DNA of 64,000 nt from positions 6,029,001 to 6,093,000 of the forward strand of contig JBBPUQ010000002.1 in assembly GCA_038501195.1 (NCBI GenBank). The letters are read 5' to 3'. Every line of letters starts with the position of its first letter. Position 1 is the first letter of the stretch. The notes under the pieces are model-generated. The model was given only the letters and a program-made list of their open reading frames with translations, made no database searches and was not told where the DNA came from. This stretch comes from Nemania diffusa. Lineage: Eukaryota; Ascomycota; Sordariomycetes; Xylariales; Xylariaceae. Below, piece by piece: positions 1-15,200 of this stretch. The position numbers and the translations under genes were made by a program.

Positions 1-162
1 AAGTAAATTTATAAAGTTAAATTAAAAAAAAAAATTTAAAAGCTTTTTTTATTTATTTAATTTATTAATATAAAATAGTTCTAAATAAAACTAATACTAA
101 AAATATATATAAAATAATTTTAAAAAACTTATTTTTTAAAACTTTTATATTTATTTATATTA
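1..162 (+). repeat. RT-A1 left LTR, truncated by window edge
   Basis: This matches the RT-A LTR in forward orientation but lacks about the first 63 bases, which lie outside the window. It ends in TATATTA, where better preserved copies end in TATATCA. It is followed by the same internal sequence as the LTRs at 44036-44262 and 56015-56201, which marks it as a terminal LTR and not a solo one. Confidence 0.85.
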
Positions 163-2943
163 AATATTATTATATAAAAAAAAAATCGTTGTTTTTAATA
201 ATTATATATAATATTTATTAATTCTGCTTTTTTAAATGTTTTTAAGTTTTTTAAGCTTTTTTAATTTAAAAAATTAAACGTTTTTTTTTTTAAGTTTAAT
301 ATTTTTTAATTAATGCTTTAATATTATAAAGTTGCTATTTTAATTGCTACTAGTTATTTTTATATTTATAGCTTTTTTATTTAATTAAATAATTAAATCT
401 ATTTTTAAACTTGTTTATTTAACTTTTTAAAATAATTTTAATTTTAAACAAATTATTTTTTTTATTAAAGTTTTATTTGTTATAAATAAACTTTAGTACA
501 AAAATTTTATAATAAAACAGGTTTTTTTTTTTTATATTAAATAATAAATATATAATAAAAATAACTAAATATATATTAAAAGTTTTTAAAATGTTTAGTT
601 TATATATTAATTAATTAATTTTTTGTTTAATTTTTTATAGTTTAATTTGTTATTATAAATACTTTTTAAAAAGTTTATTAAATAAATAATAACTATTATA
701 AAACTTTAAATAAATTTTATTATTAATTTTAAATTTTATTAATTTATATTTATTATTATAGTAATATTTTATTTATATTGCTATAAAATTTATAATTAGT
801 TTTATATTTTTATAAAAATGCTGTTTTATAAAATAGATATTTTTAACTATATTATTTTTTTAATTTATTTAAATTAAAATATTGTTTAGTTTTAAAAGTT
901 AAAAACTAAATAACTATTTATATATAAATAATTTAATCAGGTTAAAATATATACTATTTAAATTTTATTATAATATAAATAATATATTTATTTAGTTTTT
1001 TTTAAAATATATAAATATATAATATTAAATAGCTATTTTTATAATTTAGTTTTTTTTTTTTAATAAATTATTGCTTTAAAAATAATATGTTATAATTATA
1101 AACAATTTTGTTTTAAAATTTTTTTACAATTTTTTTTAACATTATAATATAAACTTTTAGTTATAATTAAAAATAATATTACTAAGTACTTTTTAATCAG
1201 TTAATAAAAGTTATTTAATTAATATTATAGTTTAATATATAGTTATATATATTTTATATTTAAAAATAAAAAATATATATTTAAATATAATATAAGTTAT
1301 AAATATTAATATATTATAATATAAAAATTTATTTAAATGCTATAAAATAACAATTGTTAAAACTTTAAATCGTTTTATAATAAAATTTATAACAATAGTT
1401 TTTATTAGTTTTATATTTTTTAGCTAAATAAATTAATAATTTTTTAAAAGTTTTTTTTTATTTATATTATATACTTTATATTTATTACAAAACTTTAAAT
1501 ATATTTAAACTTATTTTATTTTAAATATAATTATATATAATTTAAGCTTTATTATTATATATTTATATTTAAAGTAATATTTATTATTATATACTATATT
1601 TAAAAACTTATTAACTTATTTTTTTAAAATATATAGTTTATGCTTTTTTTTGCAATTTATATTATATAATAATTTATTAATTATAATAAACAAATAATTA
1701 AAATATAAAAAGTTCATAATATTTTCGTTATTTTTATAAATAACTTTTAAAATTTTATAATATTTAAAATTTTTATTATAGTTAGTTATAAATTTAAACT
1801 TAACTTTTTTATTTATAATTATTTTAAATATTATAAACTATATTTAATTAAAAATTAAATTTTTAGTAAATTGTTAAATTTTATTTTTAATATTTATTAA
1901 ATTAATAAAGTTTTATAGCTAGTTTAATATATTAAAAACAAAATTAAAATATTTAAATAAATAATATATTTGTAATTTATATTATAATAAATAAATTAAT
2001 ATATTTATTAAATATTTATTAATATAATTTATTAAACTTATATTTAAATTAATTTAATTTAAAATACTTTTAATAAAATAGTAGTTTATAAATATAACTA
2101 TTAAATTATATAATATTTTTATTATAGTTTTTAAATGTTTATATGTTTATATAATATAAACTATTTTTATTTTTAAAAAATTATAATATATTTTTAACTA
2201 AAATATAAAGCAATTAAAAAATATAACTAAAAATATTTAAGTATTAAATATAACTAAATCGAGCTTTTATATATATTTATTTTTTAAATAAAACATTATT
2301 ATATTAAATTTTTGTTTAAAAAAAATATTTATTTATATAAACAAAGTTTTAGCTAAGTTGTAATAATATAACATTATATTGTTATAAATTAATGTTTATA
2401 CTGCTTTAAAAAATTCTAGCTTTATTTTTATAAACTTAAAAAATATTAATTTGTAATATATTTAATATTTATTAAAGTTGTTATTTATAATTCTATTTAT
2501 TTAATACTTTTAGTTTAATAGTTTAGTTTTTTTTTTTTATAATAGTTTTATACACTAAATATAATAAAAAAATAAAACATATAAAAATTTACTATTATTT
2601 AAATATTGCTTTAAAACTTTTAGTTAGTTTAAAAATTTAAAGTTTTAAAAAATAATTAGTTTTTTTTTAATTATAAATATATTAAAAACATTTATTCAAA
2701 AGTTCAAAAGTTTTACAAAAAAATATATAATAAACAATTTTTTAAATAATAATAAAATTTTTTTTTTTTAAAATAGTATAAATATATTTTACAAATGTTA
2801 CAAATGTTTAATTTTAATAATTAAAAAAATTACAATATTATTAATAAAAATGCAATAGAAGTTTTAATATAGTTATAACAATTTGTTTATAAACTTTTAA
2901 ATATAAATAAAAAAATTTTAAAAATTTATTAAAGTTATAATAA

Positions 2944-3169
2944 TAATATAGATAAGTATAGAGGTTTTGAAAAATGGGTTTTTTAAAACCACTCTGTATA
3001 TATCTCTAGCACTAGTCCTATTTGGGACTACCTCACATCGGTAGATTAAATAGGTGAGAGGAGCCCTTAGGTCTCCTCTTTTAACTTGACTTTGCAGGTC
3101 TACTCCTTTGAATTTACATTATACTTTTATAAACTTAAATACAGGTATTATTTATAGTAAACTTTACTA
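2944..3169 (-). repeat. Solo RT-A LTR nested in RT-A1
   Basis: A 226-bp LTR lies in inverted orientation inside RT-A1. It is flanked by the 5-bp direct duplication AATAA (2939-2943 and 3170-3174). RT-A2 has the matching empty site near 39.95 kb, where the flanking sequences are continuous. It is far more G+C-rich than its host and keeps two hairpins: one with arms GAGGAG and CTCCTC near 3055-3082, and one with arms AGTCC and GGACT near 3013-3030. It is therefore a younger insertion than RT-A1. A solo LTR is normally left by recombination between the two LTRs of a full element. Confidence 0.92.
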
Positions 3170-6100
3170 AATAAACTGTTTTAATTTTTTAGAATTAACT
3201 ATAGTAAATTTGTTACAATATTTTAAATAAACTTTAAATTAGTAAAAAAACAATATAACATTAATTATTATAATATATTTTTTATTTTAAATTAACAAAA
3301 TAATTTTAAACTGTAATAACAAAAAGTAATTATTAAATATTGCAACTTTGTTTAAAGTTTATAAATTAATAATTAAACGAAAATAATCTTTTTTTTTTTT
3401 TTATATTTAAATTACAAAAGTAAAATAAATAAAAAAAAATAGCTTGTTTATTTATTTTATATAATTTTATTTATAAAATTAATTAAAAATAATATTTACT
3501 GTTTTTTAATTTTAAATATTAAAAAAATATATATATAAATTTAGTTTTATATTTTATTAATTATTTATTAGCAAAATTTATATTTAGTTTTTTTTTAAAA
3601 TATTAATAATATTTTAGTTTTTTTAAATTTTAAATATATTTTTTAACAATTATAAAAAATTTTTAATTATAATGTTACTACTTGTATAAATAAATTGTTT
3701 GTTTAAAGTTTTAACTTTTTTTTTTTTTAAAAACTTTTTGATTTTTAAAGTAAAAGTTATTTCTAAAATTTTAAACTTAAGTTTTTTTATATTAACTTTT
3801 TTTAGCGAAAAAAATATATTTAATAGTTGTTTGTTTATAGCAGTTTATATTATATTATAAACTATATTATTAATAAAACTTGTAAAAAAAATTCTACATT
3901 GTTTTAATATATTAATTAGTATTAATATATTTTTAATATTTAATGCAATATTAAAATTAGTTAAATATATATTTAATATAATAGCTATAATAATAAAAGT
4001 TATAATTAATAATTAATTTATATAATAAATATTAAATAATTTAAAATTATTAAAAATATAAATGTTTGTTTTAATTATATTTATATTTATATTTTTTATA
4101 TTAACTATAGCTAAAGTTAGTTTTTAACTAATAAATGTTTAAAATATAGCAATTTTAATTACTGCTAATTTTATAGCTACTATTATAGCTTTAAAACACT
4201 TTTTTTATATATTTTTAATATTTTTAGTTATATATTATTATTTTTAAATTATATTAATTTATATTTTTTTAAAAATAGTTTTAATTTTTAATAATAAATT
4301 AGTAAATATTATTAATTTAAATATAATAAAACTAATTAATACTGTTATATTATTTTTTTAAACTAGCTTAAATATAAAGTTTTTATTTAATAGCAAAAAC
4401 TTATAAACTATAAATATTTATATTAATAAACTTAATATAAATAATATTTTTTATATTAAAGTAATTTTATATATATATAAATATATTTATAAATATATTT
4501 AAAAAAAGATTTTAAAATTAAATATATTAATAAAAGTTATTATATTAATATAATAGTTAATTTTAATTTTATAAAAGTTTAAAATTTTATTTTTAAGTAA
4601 TAAAATCGGTTTAATATTACAATTTAATATTTAGTTTAACTTTTTAAATTTTATTAGTTTTAAAAATTTATACTTGTTATATTTTAATAAATAAAATTTA
4701 AACTTAATTTATTTTATATAATATATTTTTTTTTTGTTTATATTTTTAAATTTGTTATTTTTTATTTTAATAATATATTTAAACTAGTTAAATAGTTTTT
4801 TAGTAATAAAAATATAGTTTGTTTTTATATTTAAATAAATTATATAATTATTTCTACTAAGTTTTTTTTTAGTAGTAACTATAAAATATTAAAATATATT
4901 ATTAATAGTTTAATATATTGTTTTAAGTTTATAAAGCTATAAAAAAACTTGTTATAATTTAAAAATAATAAGTTTATTTTTTAAATTAATTATATTTTTA
5001 AAATTATAATTAAGTATAAAAAAAATAGCGCTTAAAATAAACAAAAAATTTAGCTGTTTAATATAAACTTTTAAATAATAAAACAAGCTATTTTTTGTTA
5101 AAAATAATATATAATATTGTTTATATATATATATAACTAAATATATAAATAATATATATATAATTTGTTTAAAAATCTTTTTAGTATATTTTTATATATA
5201 TTAGTTATATTTTTTAATTAAATCAAAAGTTTTATTATAATATTTATATATAATATTATAATTAATTATAATAAATGTTTTATTGTTTAAACTTAAATCT
5301 AAATATAAAAAATTTAATAAAAAAGCTAAAGCTTTTTTTTTTTTTTTTTTTATATTATATAAGTTTGATTTTTTTTTTTTTTTTTTTTAATATTTATTTT
5401 AATATTTATTGCAACTATTTTTATGTTTAAAACTTTTTTTTTTTTATAAAAGTTTATTATTTTATACTGTAGCTAAAAAAATGTTTAGTTTTTGTTGTTT
5501 TGTTTATTTTTTCAACAGTTATATTAATAAAAAAAAAACTTTTAAATAATTGCTGTTATAATTAAAAGCTTTATTTTAATAATATATAATATATATTTTG
5601 CTAATATATTATTATTTTTAAAAAAATATAAATAGTTTTTAATATTTAAATTTATATATATATAAATAGTTGTTATAATTTTATATTAATTATTATTGCT
5701 TTTATTAAAAATTTTTATTATTTTAATATATTGTAGCTTTTTTTAAATAAAATATATTATTACTATTTTATTATATAATATATTTTATAATATAAAAATA
5801 TTTTAATTGAACTTTTTAGTTGTTATTACAAATTATATTAAAAATTAATTAGTTAATTTTTTTAATAATATATTTAATTTTTAAACTTAAAGATTTATTT
5901 TAATTTTTATAATTAATTTAATAGTTTATTATAAAACTATTAATTTAATTAAAAAAGTTTGTTATAAAGTTAAAATTTAACAAGTATTTTTTTTATTTAA
6001 TTTTATATTTGTTATAAAAAAGTTAAATTATTTAATAAAACAATATATATTAATAAAAATTAATTTATTACTATTAGCAATTATATTAATATTATTATAA

Positions 6101-8287
6101 TTTTTATAGTTAAATTTAAATTAATTAATATTTATTTATTTAAAATAATATTAATATTAAAAATTAATATTAATAAAGTTAAAAATGCTATTTTATTTAT
6201 TAAGCTATAAAGTTAATATTTTTTTTATAAAATTAAAAAGTTATATAAATAAAAAAAATAATACTTTGTTTTTATTACTATTAAAATTATAATTTAATAA
6301 ATTATTATTATTGTTATTATTATTTTTGTTATTATTATTAAAATTTTTTTTAAAATTAAAAGTTTTAAATAATTAATATTAAAGTTTAAATATTTAATAC
6401 TGTTAATATTTATAACTATAAATTAAAAATTAAAACTAATATTAATATATAATACAATATTGTAATAAATTATTATATAAAATATTTTTATATAATTTAT
6501 TAAATAACTTTTTTATAAATAGTTATAATTTAATATTAAATTAAATAAAAAAAATAGTTATAACTAAAAAAAATATATTATTTAATACTATAAATATATA
6601 TTATATAAATATATTTATAGTAACTATTGTTAAATTAATAAATTTTATTACTAGTATTAATAAAGTTTTAAAAAACTATTTTTTTAATACTTATATAATT
6701 ATAAATATTTTTATATTTGTTTTTAATATAAAAACTAATAATAAAATATATTTTATTTTTTAAAATATTTTTTATAACAAAAAGTTTGTTTTTTTATAAA
6801 ACTTATTTATAAACAAAAATAAAAACTATATAAATATAAATAATATATATAAATTAATAAAACTATTATAAATATAGTTAAAACAATTAATAAAACTATT
6901 ATAATTTATAGCTAATATTAATATTTTAAAAATTAGCTTAACTATTGCTATAATAATATTTATAAAATTTATAATTATTTATTATTAAATTATAAACTTT
7001 ATTATTATTGTTTATATATTATTTACTATTATATTTATTATATTTTATAAAATAAAAATATTTTTTTTATTTATTATATATTTATATATTATATTAAATA
7101 TTTTGTTTATTTTGTAGTTTTTTTTTTTTTAACTATTAAATTTATTTTAAAAGTATTTTTAAATATAGCAATTATTATTAAACTTTTAAAGTATTATTTT
7201 TATTTTAATATTTATATTTTTATTTGTTTTAAAATTAAATAATATATTATTTATAATTTATAATTTTTGTTTTATATATAGCTATATATATAAAAACTAA
7301 AACTTTTAAAGTTTTTAAAACATTAAAATAATATTATTATAAAATTTCAATTATAATTAAAAACTAAATTATTATAAAAATTTTATTATATTAAACTTAA
7401 TTAATTTTAGTATAAAATTTTTAATAGTAACAAATAAATAAAACTTTTTAATTATAAAAAAGTTTTTGTTTTTTTTTGTAAATATATTTTTTTTATATTT
7501 TTATTTAATATATATAATAAAAATTTAACAAAATAATATAACAAAATAAATAAAATAATTAAAAAGTTATATTAATATAACAAAAAAAATAAAACAAAAA
7601 TATTTTTTAAAAATATAAAATATAATATAAGTTTTATAAAAATATTTAATTATTAATTATTAATTAAACCAATATATATATATAAATTAACAAATTTTAT
7701 AAAATTACTTAATTAATAAAACAAATATATAATAACTTAAATTATATAAAAAAAATAAAAAAAAAATAATAAAACTAAATTTAATTATATATAATAAAAT
7801 TTTAATATAATTATTACTATTTAAATATAAAATAAACTAATATTTAAAAAACTATTAATTAAAAATATTATAAATATTAACTATAATTAAATATAATTAA
7901 AAAAAGTTAATATAACTACTTTAAAATATAAAAATATAAAAATATAAAAATAGTATAAAAATTTTTATATTAATTTATATTAATTTATAAAAATTTTAAT
8001 AATAATTGATTATTTAAAACAAAAAATTTGTTAAATTTAATTAATATTATATTTAAATAATAAAAATTCAATTTAAACAAAATAATATATTGTTAAAAAT
8101 ATATATATTATTTAAAAAAATAAAAAACTTTGTTATAATATATATACTGAAATTAAAACGTTTAAATAATAAAAATTTAATTTAAACAAAATATTTTAAA
8201 CAATATATTATAAATAATATATAATTTATTAACAAAAAAAAAAATGAAAATATAAAATTGGTTAATTATAAAACTTATTATATTATT

Positions 8288-8512
8288 TAGTAAAATTTAC
8301 TATAAATAGTATTTATATTTAAGTTTATAAAAATATAATATAAATTAACAAAAATAAATTTGCAAAATTAAATTAAAAAAAAAACCTAAAAGCTTTTTTT
8401 ATTTATTTAATTTATTAATATAAAGTAGTTTTAAATAAAATTAGTACTAGAAATATATATAAAGTAGTTTTAAAAAACTTATTTTTTAAAACTTTTATAT
8501 TTGTTTATATCA
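8288..8512 (+). repeat. RT-A1 right LTR
   Basis: This is a 225-bp LTR in forward orientation, starting TAGTAAAA and ending TATATCA. It aligns without large gaps to the solo LTR at 55718-55943, with differences almost all of the C-to-T or G-to-A kind. The sequence after 8512 differs from that after the left LTR, so this is the element's outer boundary. No clean target duplication can be tested because the left boundary is outside the window. Confidence 0.88.
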
Positions 8513-8559
8513 ATAATATTTTTATATATATAAAAAAATATTTAATTTTTTTATTACTA

Positions 8560-11500
8560 TTATTATTATTATTAAAAAATTAAATAATTTGTTTTTTATA
8601 ATAATTAAATTATAATTTATTGTTTTAATATTTATTATTTATTTTAATTATTAAAAAGTTATTATTATATATATAAATAATATTATAAATTTTATATTTA
8701 AAAACATTAATATTAAATATTTTATTAATAATATTAATAATAATGTTTAATAATTATTATAAATTATTTTTAATATTTATAACAAATTTATTAAAAATAT
8801 TAATTTATTGTTATAAATTAAAACTTAAAAATAATTTATTAATAATTAAAATATTGTTTAATATTATAATAGCTTTAATTATTTTTAATAAATAAACATT
8901 TAAAATAAATATAAATAAATATATATATTTATTATAATATATTTTTAAATTATTTTTGTTAATTTTATTTATTAATTTATAATATATATAAAATATAACT
9001 ATAATAATATTATTGTTTATATTATTTATATAAATATATATTAAATTATTTAATTATTTTTAAATATAATTAAATATTTTAAAATATTTAATAGTAAAAT
9101 TTTAATTATAATAATAAAACTATTTTATATTAATAAAATTGTTATTTTTAAAAATAATATTTTATTTTATTTATAAAAAGTTTAAGTTATAAATTAAAAA
9201 CTTTAATTTATAAAATAATATATTATTAAACCTTTATAATATTATTAAATATATAAGCTAATATTATAAATTTTATAAAATTAAGTTTATAAATTTATTT
9301 TTTATTATAAACTTAAATAAATTTTTATAAAAAAACAATTATTATTAAATTAAAATTTAATTAATAAAAAAATTGATATTATTAATTTAATTAAAATTGT
9401 TTTTAATATTAATAATTATAATTAGTTTCAAAAGTTTAAATAATTGTTTATTTATATAAAAAAAAACCTTTTTATTATAAAAATAATAAATTATTTATTT
9501 ATTAAAAAAAGCTTTATTTTTAATAAAAGTTTAATTTTATATTTTAATAAAAATTTTATATTTAAAAAATAAATAGCTTTTTTAATATTAATAAAATAAT
9601 TATATATATATAATTAATATTTAAATATAATAATAAAAATAATTTTATTATAAAAACTTTTTAAATGAAAAAAAATAAACTTAATTTATTAGTTTATTAT
9701 TAAAAACTATTATATATAATTAATAATAATTAAATTAATATTTAAGTATTTTATATTAAATTTTATTTATAATTAATTAAATTCATTTTGTTTTAATTAA
9801 TAAATATTTAATTATATTTAATTATATTTAATAATATATTAAATTTATAAATAATTAAGTTAAAAAAAATAAAATATTTTAATTTTTTTTATTATAAATA
9901 TATTTATAAAATTTTTAATAAGTTTATATTAACTAGTTATATATATTTAAATAATAATTTTTATTTTTTATTTAACTTTAATATATAGTTTAAATTTAAA
10001 TAATTAATAATTTAATATAATATATATTAATATATTAATAATATTTTTAATTATAAAAAAAAATTAAATAAAATATTAAATAAAAAAAACTTTTTAATAT
10101 ATAGTTATTAAATTTACTTTTTATACAAATTTAATATTATTAATATTAATAAATTAATTATATTAATAGTTATAACTTTTAATTTTAAAATTATTTATAA
10201 AAAGCTTAAAATTATTATTAAAAATTTAATTAATAATATAAACATATTTATAGTAAATACTTTTAATTTATATTTCAATTTTATATTATTTATAAATTAT
10301 ATTAGTTATATAAATGTTTTTTTTATAATTAAAAGTTAATTTAAAAATATTTTATTTAATTAAATTATTAATTTAATTATTAAATAAATTAAAATTTATT
10401 TATATAATTATTTTATAATTATAATTAAAAATAATATTATATATTTAAATTATAATATTAAAAAAAAAAAATATAAAATAATAAAAAAAGTATTAAGTTA
10501 AAATATATAGTTAATAAAATTAATTATAATATAAAAAAAATTAAATATAAAAATATTATAACAATTTATTTATGAAAAAATATATTAAAAAAAAAACATT
10601 TTTAAAAAAGCATTTTAAAAAAAATAATAAAAAAGCAGCTAGAATTATTAACAAATATTTAAAAATAAATAAACAATATAAATAAATAGTTATATTATTT
10701 ATATAGTAAAAATTATTAAAAATAAAAATAAACTGTTTTTTTTAATGTTTATTTAATAATAACTTAAATATTTATTTTAAATATAGTTTTAATAATTTTT
10801 TAATTAATTTCTATTTTTTAAAATATTTTAATAATAATATTATTTTTTATTTATTTTTTTAAGTTAAATTTTTTAAAGTTAATAAATATTTATTATTAAA
10901 TTTAAAAGTAAAATTAGTTATATTTTTTTATAAATAATATATAAAAGTATTATTTATTAAATTAATTTTTATAATTTTTTTATTTAATTAAATATTTAAA
11001 AAAAAACTTTTTATTAATATATAATAAATGCTATTATAACAAACTTTTAATTTTATAAAACATAAAATTATTATTATTTTTATTTATAAAAATTTGTTTA
11101 AATAACTAATATTATTTACTAAATAAATTTAAACTTTTAAAAATTAAAAAAAAAATATATAATTAAAACTATATAATAAATATATTAATATTATAGAAAA
11201 TTAAATTTATAAATTATAATAAAAAAGCTTTTTTATTATTTAAACTATTTTTATAATAATTTATTTAATAAATTATAATTTTTATAAAATTATAAATACT
11301 ATTATATTATATTTTAATATTAATTATTATAAAATTAATTGTTATTTTTATATTTTTTTAATATATAAATTAATAAAATTAAAAATTAAAAAATTTAATA
11401 AAAAGTTTAAATATTAATAAAAAACTTTAAAAATAAAAATTTAAAATTAATTTATTTAAACTATAATTAAAAACTAATAATTTTATATTATTAAAATTAT

Positions 11501-13045
11501 ATTAAAACATTATAACAATATTAATTTATAAAATATTATATTATATTATAATAAAATAATAAATAGCAATTTTAATATTTTAATTATATTTTTTATTAAA
11601 GCTATTTATTTTTAAATAATAGTTAAGAAATATTTTTAAAACTGTTTTTATATATAATTATATAGTTTATTAAAATTTAAATATAATTATAAAGTTTTAA
11701 TTAAAAATATTTTTTTAAAATATTTTTTAATTATATAAAAATAATAATTTAACAAATATTATTATTTAGTTTTAAACTATATAAATTATATTATTTAATA
11801 TTAATATATATTTTTTAAAAAATTTATATATAATTATTAATAAAACATTATAAATATTATGTTTTTTTATAGTTTAAAAAATATTAATTAATAATATATA
11901 AAAAGATTTAATAATAAAATTTATAATAACAATATAATATAATATTATTAATTTATAAATAAATTTAAATTGATTTAATAAATTTTAAAAAATAAAGTTT
12001 TAAAAACTATAAAATATATATTTAAAATTAAAATAATATTATTTATTATAAACTATTTTAAAAATATTTTTTTAATATATTATTCAAATATAAAACTATT
12101 ATTTATTTTATAAATATATAAAATAAAACAATTTATATTTATTAAGTTTGTAAAAAAAAAATATAACTAGTTTATTTATAATAGTAAAATTTATTAACAA
12201 TTAAATTATTACTATAGTTTTGCTATTATTTTAATAAATTATAAATTATTTAAATATTTTTAAATAAACTTTTGTTATTATTAATTATTAATAAAAATAT
12301 ATATATTAATAATATAACTAAAATTATTAATAATATTTTCTAATATATTAACTTTTAAATTTTATAATATAATATTATTTAATAAATTTAATAAAATAAA
12401 AAACTAAAATAATATATTAAAAATAAATTAATTTTATTAAAAATAAATTAAATATTAAATTAAAATTAAAAAAGAAATAAATTAATATTATAATAAGTTT
12501 TATATTTAATTTAATTATATTTATTAATTAAAAATTTATTTAATTAATAATATTTTTAAAACTTTTATAATTAATAAATATAATAATAAATATAATATAT
12601 AATTATATTTAAATTTAAAATTGTTTATAATTTTATATTAAATTAAAAACTTTTAATTTAATAATATTATAATTTAACTTTATTTTAATTAAAACTTTGT
12701 TTAAAAATAAAATAAATTATATAAAATTAATAAAAATATATTAATTATTTTAAATATTATTAAAATAAAAATTTATAACATTATGTTTATATTTATAAAA
12801 AAAGTTAAATTTAACAAAAAAAAGTTGTTAATAATTTTAATAAATAAATTAAATTATATTAATAAATTATATTTATAATAATTAAAAAGTTAACTTTTTT
12901 TATATAATTAAATTAAAAGTAATTTTAATAGTTTATTATTTTTAAATAATTATAGTTTTAAAAATTGTTTTAAGTTTATATTTTTTAATAAATAAATAAA
13001 TTTTATATTTTTATAATAAAAAAAACTTTTATTAATATTAAAAAA
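8560..13045. repeat. T1 copy 1: unidentified dispersed repeat, about 4.5 kb
   Basis: This stretch aligns in the same orientation with 15.2-16.757 kb and, after the RT-B insertion, with 30.017-32.275 kb. Copy 2 lacks part of the 9.24-9.98 kb stretch. Both copies stop matching at the same place on the right (13.045 and 32.275 kb) and run into unrelated sequence, so that point is probably a true end. The left end is only approximate. I saw no LTR or terminal inverted repeat. A 38-codon lysine-rich reading from ATG at 10572 is not an open frame in copy 2 and is not called as a gene. The class is unknown: a non-LTR element or a DNA transposon are both possible. Confidence 0.6.
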
Positions 13046-14325
13046 TAAATTTATATTTTTATTATTAAGTTATTATTAATATATAATATATTTTAAAATT
13101 TTATTAAATAAAAATAAATAGTTTATTTATTTTATAATAAATTAAAAAATAATATTTTAATTTAAATTTATATTTTATTTTTAATATATTTTTTTTTAAA
13201 TAAATATTAAAGTTATTAAATTAAACAATTATTAAATTTAATAATATAGTAAAAAAAGTTTTTAAAAATGTTAAAAACTTTTGTTTAAATTTAATATTAA
13301 TATAAACATAAACTTTTTTTAAAAAGTTTTTTAAAATATTATTTATAAATTTCTTTTATATTTATTTTATAATTTTAAAAAATTTTAATATATTTTTTAA
13401 TAATATATTATTATATTTATTATTTTTTAAATAATTTAAAAATATTTTTATATATAATTTTTTAATTAATGTTTTATAAACTTTTAAAAAATTTTTTAAA
13501 AACTTTATTTTTAAACTTTTTTAAAGTTTTATTAAAAAATTTATCTTTATTAAAAATTATATTTTTAATAATATTTATTTTATTTTTTTATAAAAGTTAT
13601 ATATAATAAATATTAATAAATTTATAATTAATTAAATAGTTTATTTAAGTTTTAAAATTAAACTTTTAATATTTATGTTTTTTTTATTTAATTTATTAAA
13701 TTATAATAAATGTTATATAGTTAAAAACTTTTAAATAAATAAATAATAAACTTTTTTTATAATTTATTATATTTTATAAATTATTAAAATAAAAATAAAA
13801 CTTTTTATAAAAAACTTATTAATAATTAATTTATTTAAATATTTAATTATATAAATAAACTACTATATAAACTATTTTAATTTATAAAAATAAAAAAAAC
13901 TTATAGCTATTATATATAAAGTTTATTTTTAATTTAATAATAGCTTTTATTTTTTTAATTTTATAATTAAAATTTTAAATATATAATAATAAAATTTTAA
14001 AAATAATATTATATTTTTTAATAATCGATTTATTAAAATAAATAGTTTTTTATATTAAATTAATAAATTTATTAATATATTTAATAGTTTTATTTTAATA
14101 TTAAAGTAATAATTTATATATTAAATATAATTTTTAAAAACTATTTATATAATATTAATAAATTTATTATTAATATAATAGTTTTATATATAGCTTAAAT
14201 ATTAATTAATTATTAATATTATTTTTTAAAAAAGCTTTTTTTAATTAAGTTTATTATATTAATAAAAATTAATTAATAAATATATATTTATTTTTATAAC
14301 TTTTAAACAAATGTTTTATTTTATA
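13045..14325 (-). mobile_element. Fragment of RT-C-family copia element (integrase region)
   Basis: About 1.28 kb aligns along its whole length with 26.30-27.59 kb inside RT-C, in the same orientation. At almost every difference this copy has T or A where RT-C keeps C or G, so it is the more heavily mutated one. The matching part of RT-C contains the copia integrase relic, so this is a minus-strand integrase-region fragment with neither LTR. It directly abuts the right end of T1 copy 1. Whether it arrived by insertion, deletion or rearrangement cannot be seen. Confidence 0.75.
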
Positions 14326-15200
14326 ATATAAATTATATATTTAAATTTTATTTTTATTTTTTTAATTTAAAACTATTTTAAATATAACAATTATTTTAAA
14401 TATAATTAATAATAATATTATTAAAAAAGCATTTTTAAAAAAATATTATATAATATTGTTATAAAAATAACTTTTTAAAATTAATTTTTTTAAAAAGTTT
14501 TTTTTATAAAACTTTTTTATTAATTTTAATATTTGCTTTTTTTATAAAAAAACAATATTTTTATTATATAATATAATATAAAAAAAAAACTATTAAAATA
14601 AATTAAAATATTATTATTAATAAATATTATAAAAAAGTTTAATAAAAAAATTAATTAAATAAATAAAATAAAAGTTATAAAAATATATATTAATAAAAAC
14701 TATTAAATAAATAAAAAAAAGTTTAAAAAAATAAACTAATAAAAGTTATTTAAAAAAATATTTTAATAATAAATATTATTTATTTTATTTAAAAAGTAAA
14801 AATTTCTAATTAAAAATTTAATAAATTGTTTTATAAACAAAAAAAAACTTTTAAAATTAATATTAAAAAAAAAAACTAAAACTTTTTTAAATAAATAAAA
14901 AAAACTAAAGCTTTTAAAATAATAAATATTAATTTAAAAAAAAATAAAACGAATTTTAAATAAAATTTTAAAAAAACTTAATATTATTAAAATATTTTAA
15001 TATAATATTTTAAATATTTTTTAATTATAAAAAAAAATTTCAATATAATATATTATTTTTTTTTTATTTTTATAAATAAAAAGTTTTAATATTAATAAAA
15101 AAGTTTTTATTAAATTTTTTATTATAGTTTATATTATTATTATATTTATTAAGTAATTTAAAAATTTATAATTTATAATAATTAAAACTAAAAAGTTTTT
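14326..15200. other. Unassigned AT-rich sequence
   Basis: Nearly pure A/T with short homopolymers. I found no open frame, no repeat partner in the window and no RNA-like structure. It lies between the RT-C-family fragment and T1 copy 2 and is probably older decayed transposon sequence, which is inference. Confidence 0.5.

Larger units (their letters stand above)
1..8512. mobile_element. RT-A1: RIP-degraded LTR retrotransposon, nearly full length
   Basis: The element is bounded by two direct copies of one LTR (1-162, cut by the window edge, and 8288-8512). Without the nested solo LTR at 2944-3169 it would be about 8.3 kb, a normal length for an LTR retrotransposon. The interior aligns in reverse complement with 35.04-41.61 kb (RT-A2). 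Its first 0.6 kb aligns with 44.26-44.73 kb (RT-A3) and its first 1.9 kb with 56.20-58.02 kb (RT-A4). Differences are overwhelmingly C/T and G/A. No open frame or diagnostic protein motif survives, so copia or gypsy cannot be decided. The plus strand is T-rich over much of the interior, and a short stop-poor reading lies on the minus strand near 4.1-4.2 kb, so the sense strand may be minus. That is a weak inference. Confidence 0.85.

Noticed and set aside
1..8512. Terminal-inverted-repeat DNA transposon defined by the inverted repeats at 1-162 and 2944-3169
   Set aside because: The copy at 2944-3169 has its own target duplication and an empty site in RT-A2, and RT-A1 continues on both sides, so it is a nested solo LTR.
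10572..10685. 38-codon ATG-started reading in T1 copy 1, rich in Lys, with a helix-turn-helix-like KKAARI
   Set aside because: The frame is not conserved in T1 copy 2 and the resemblance is too short to name a transposase.
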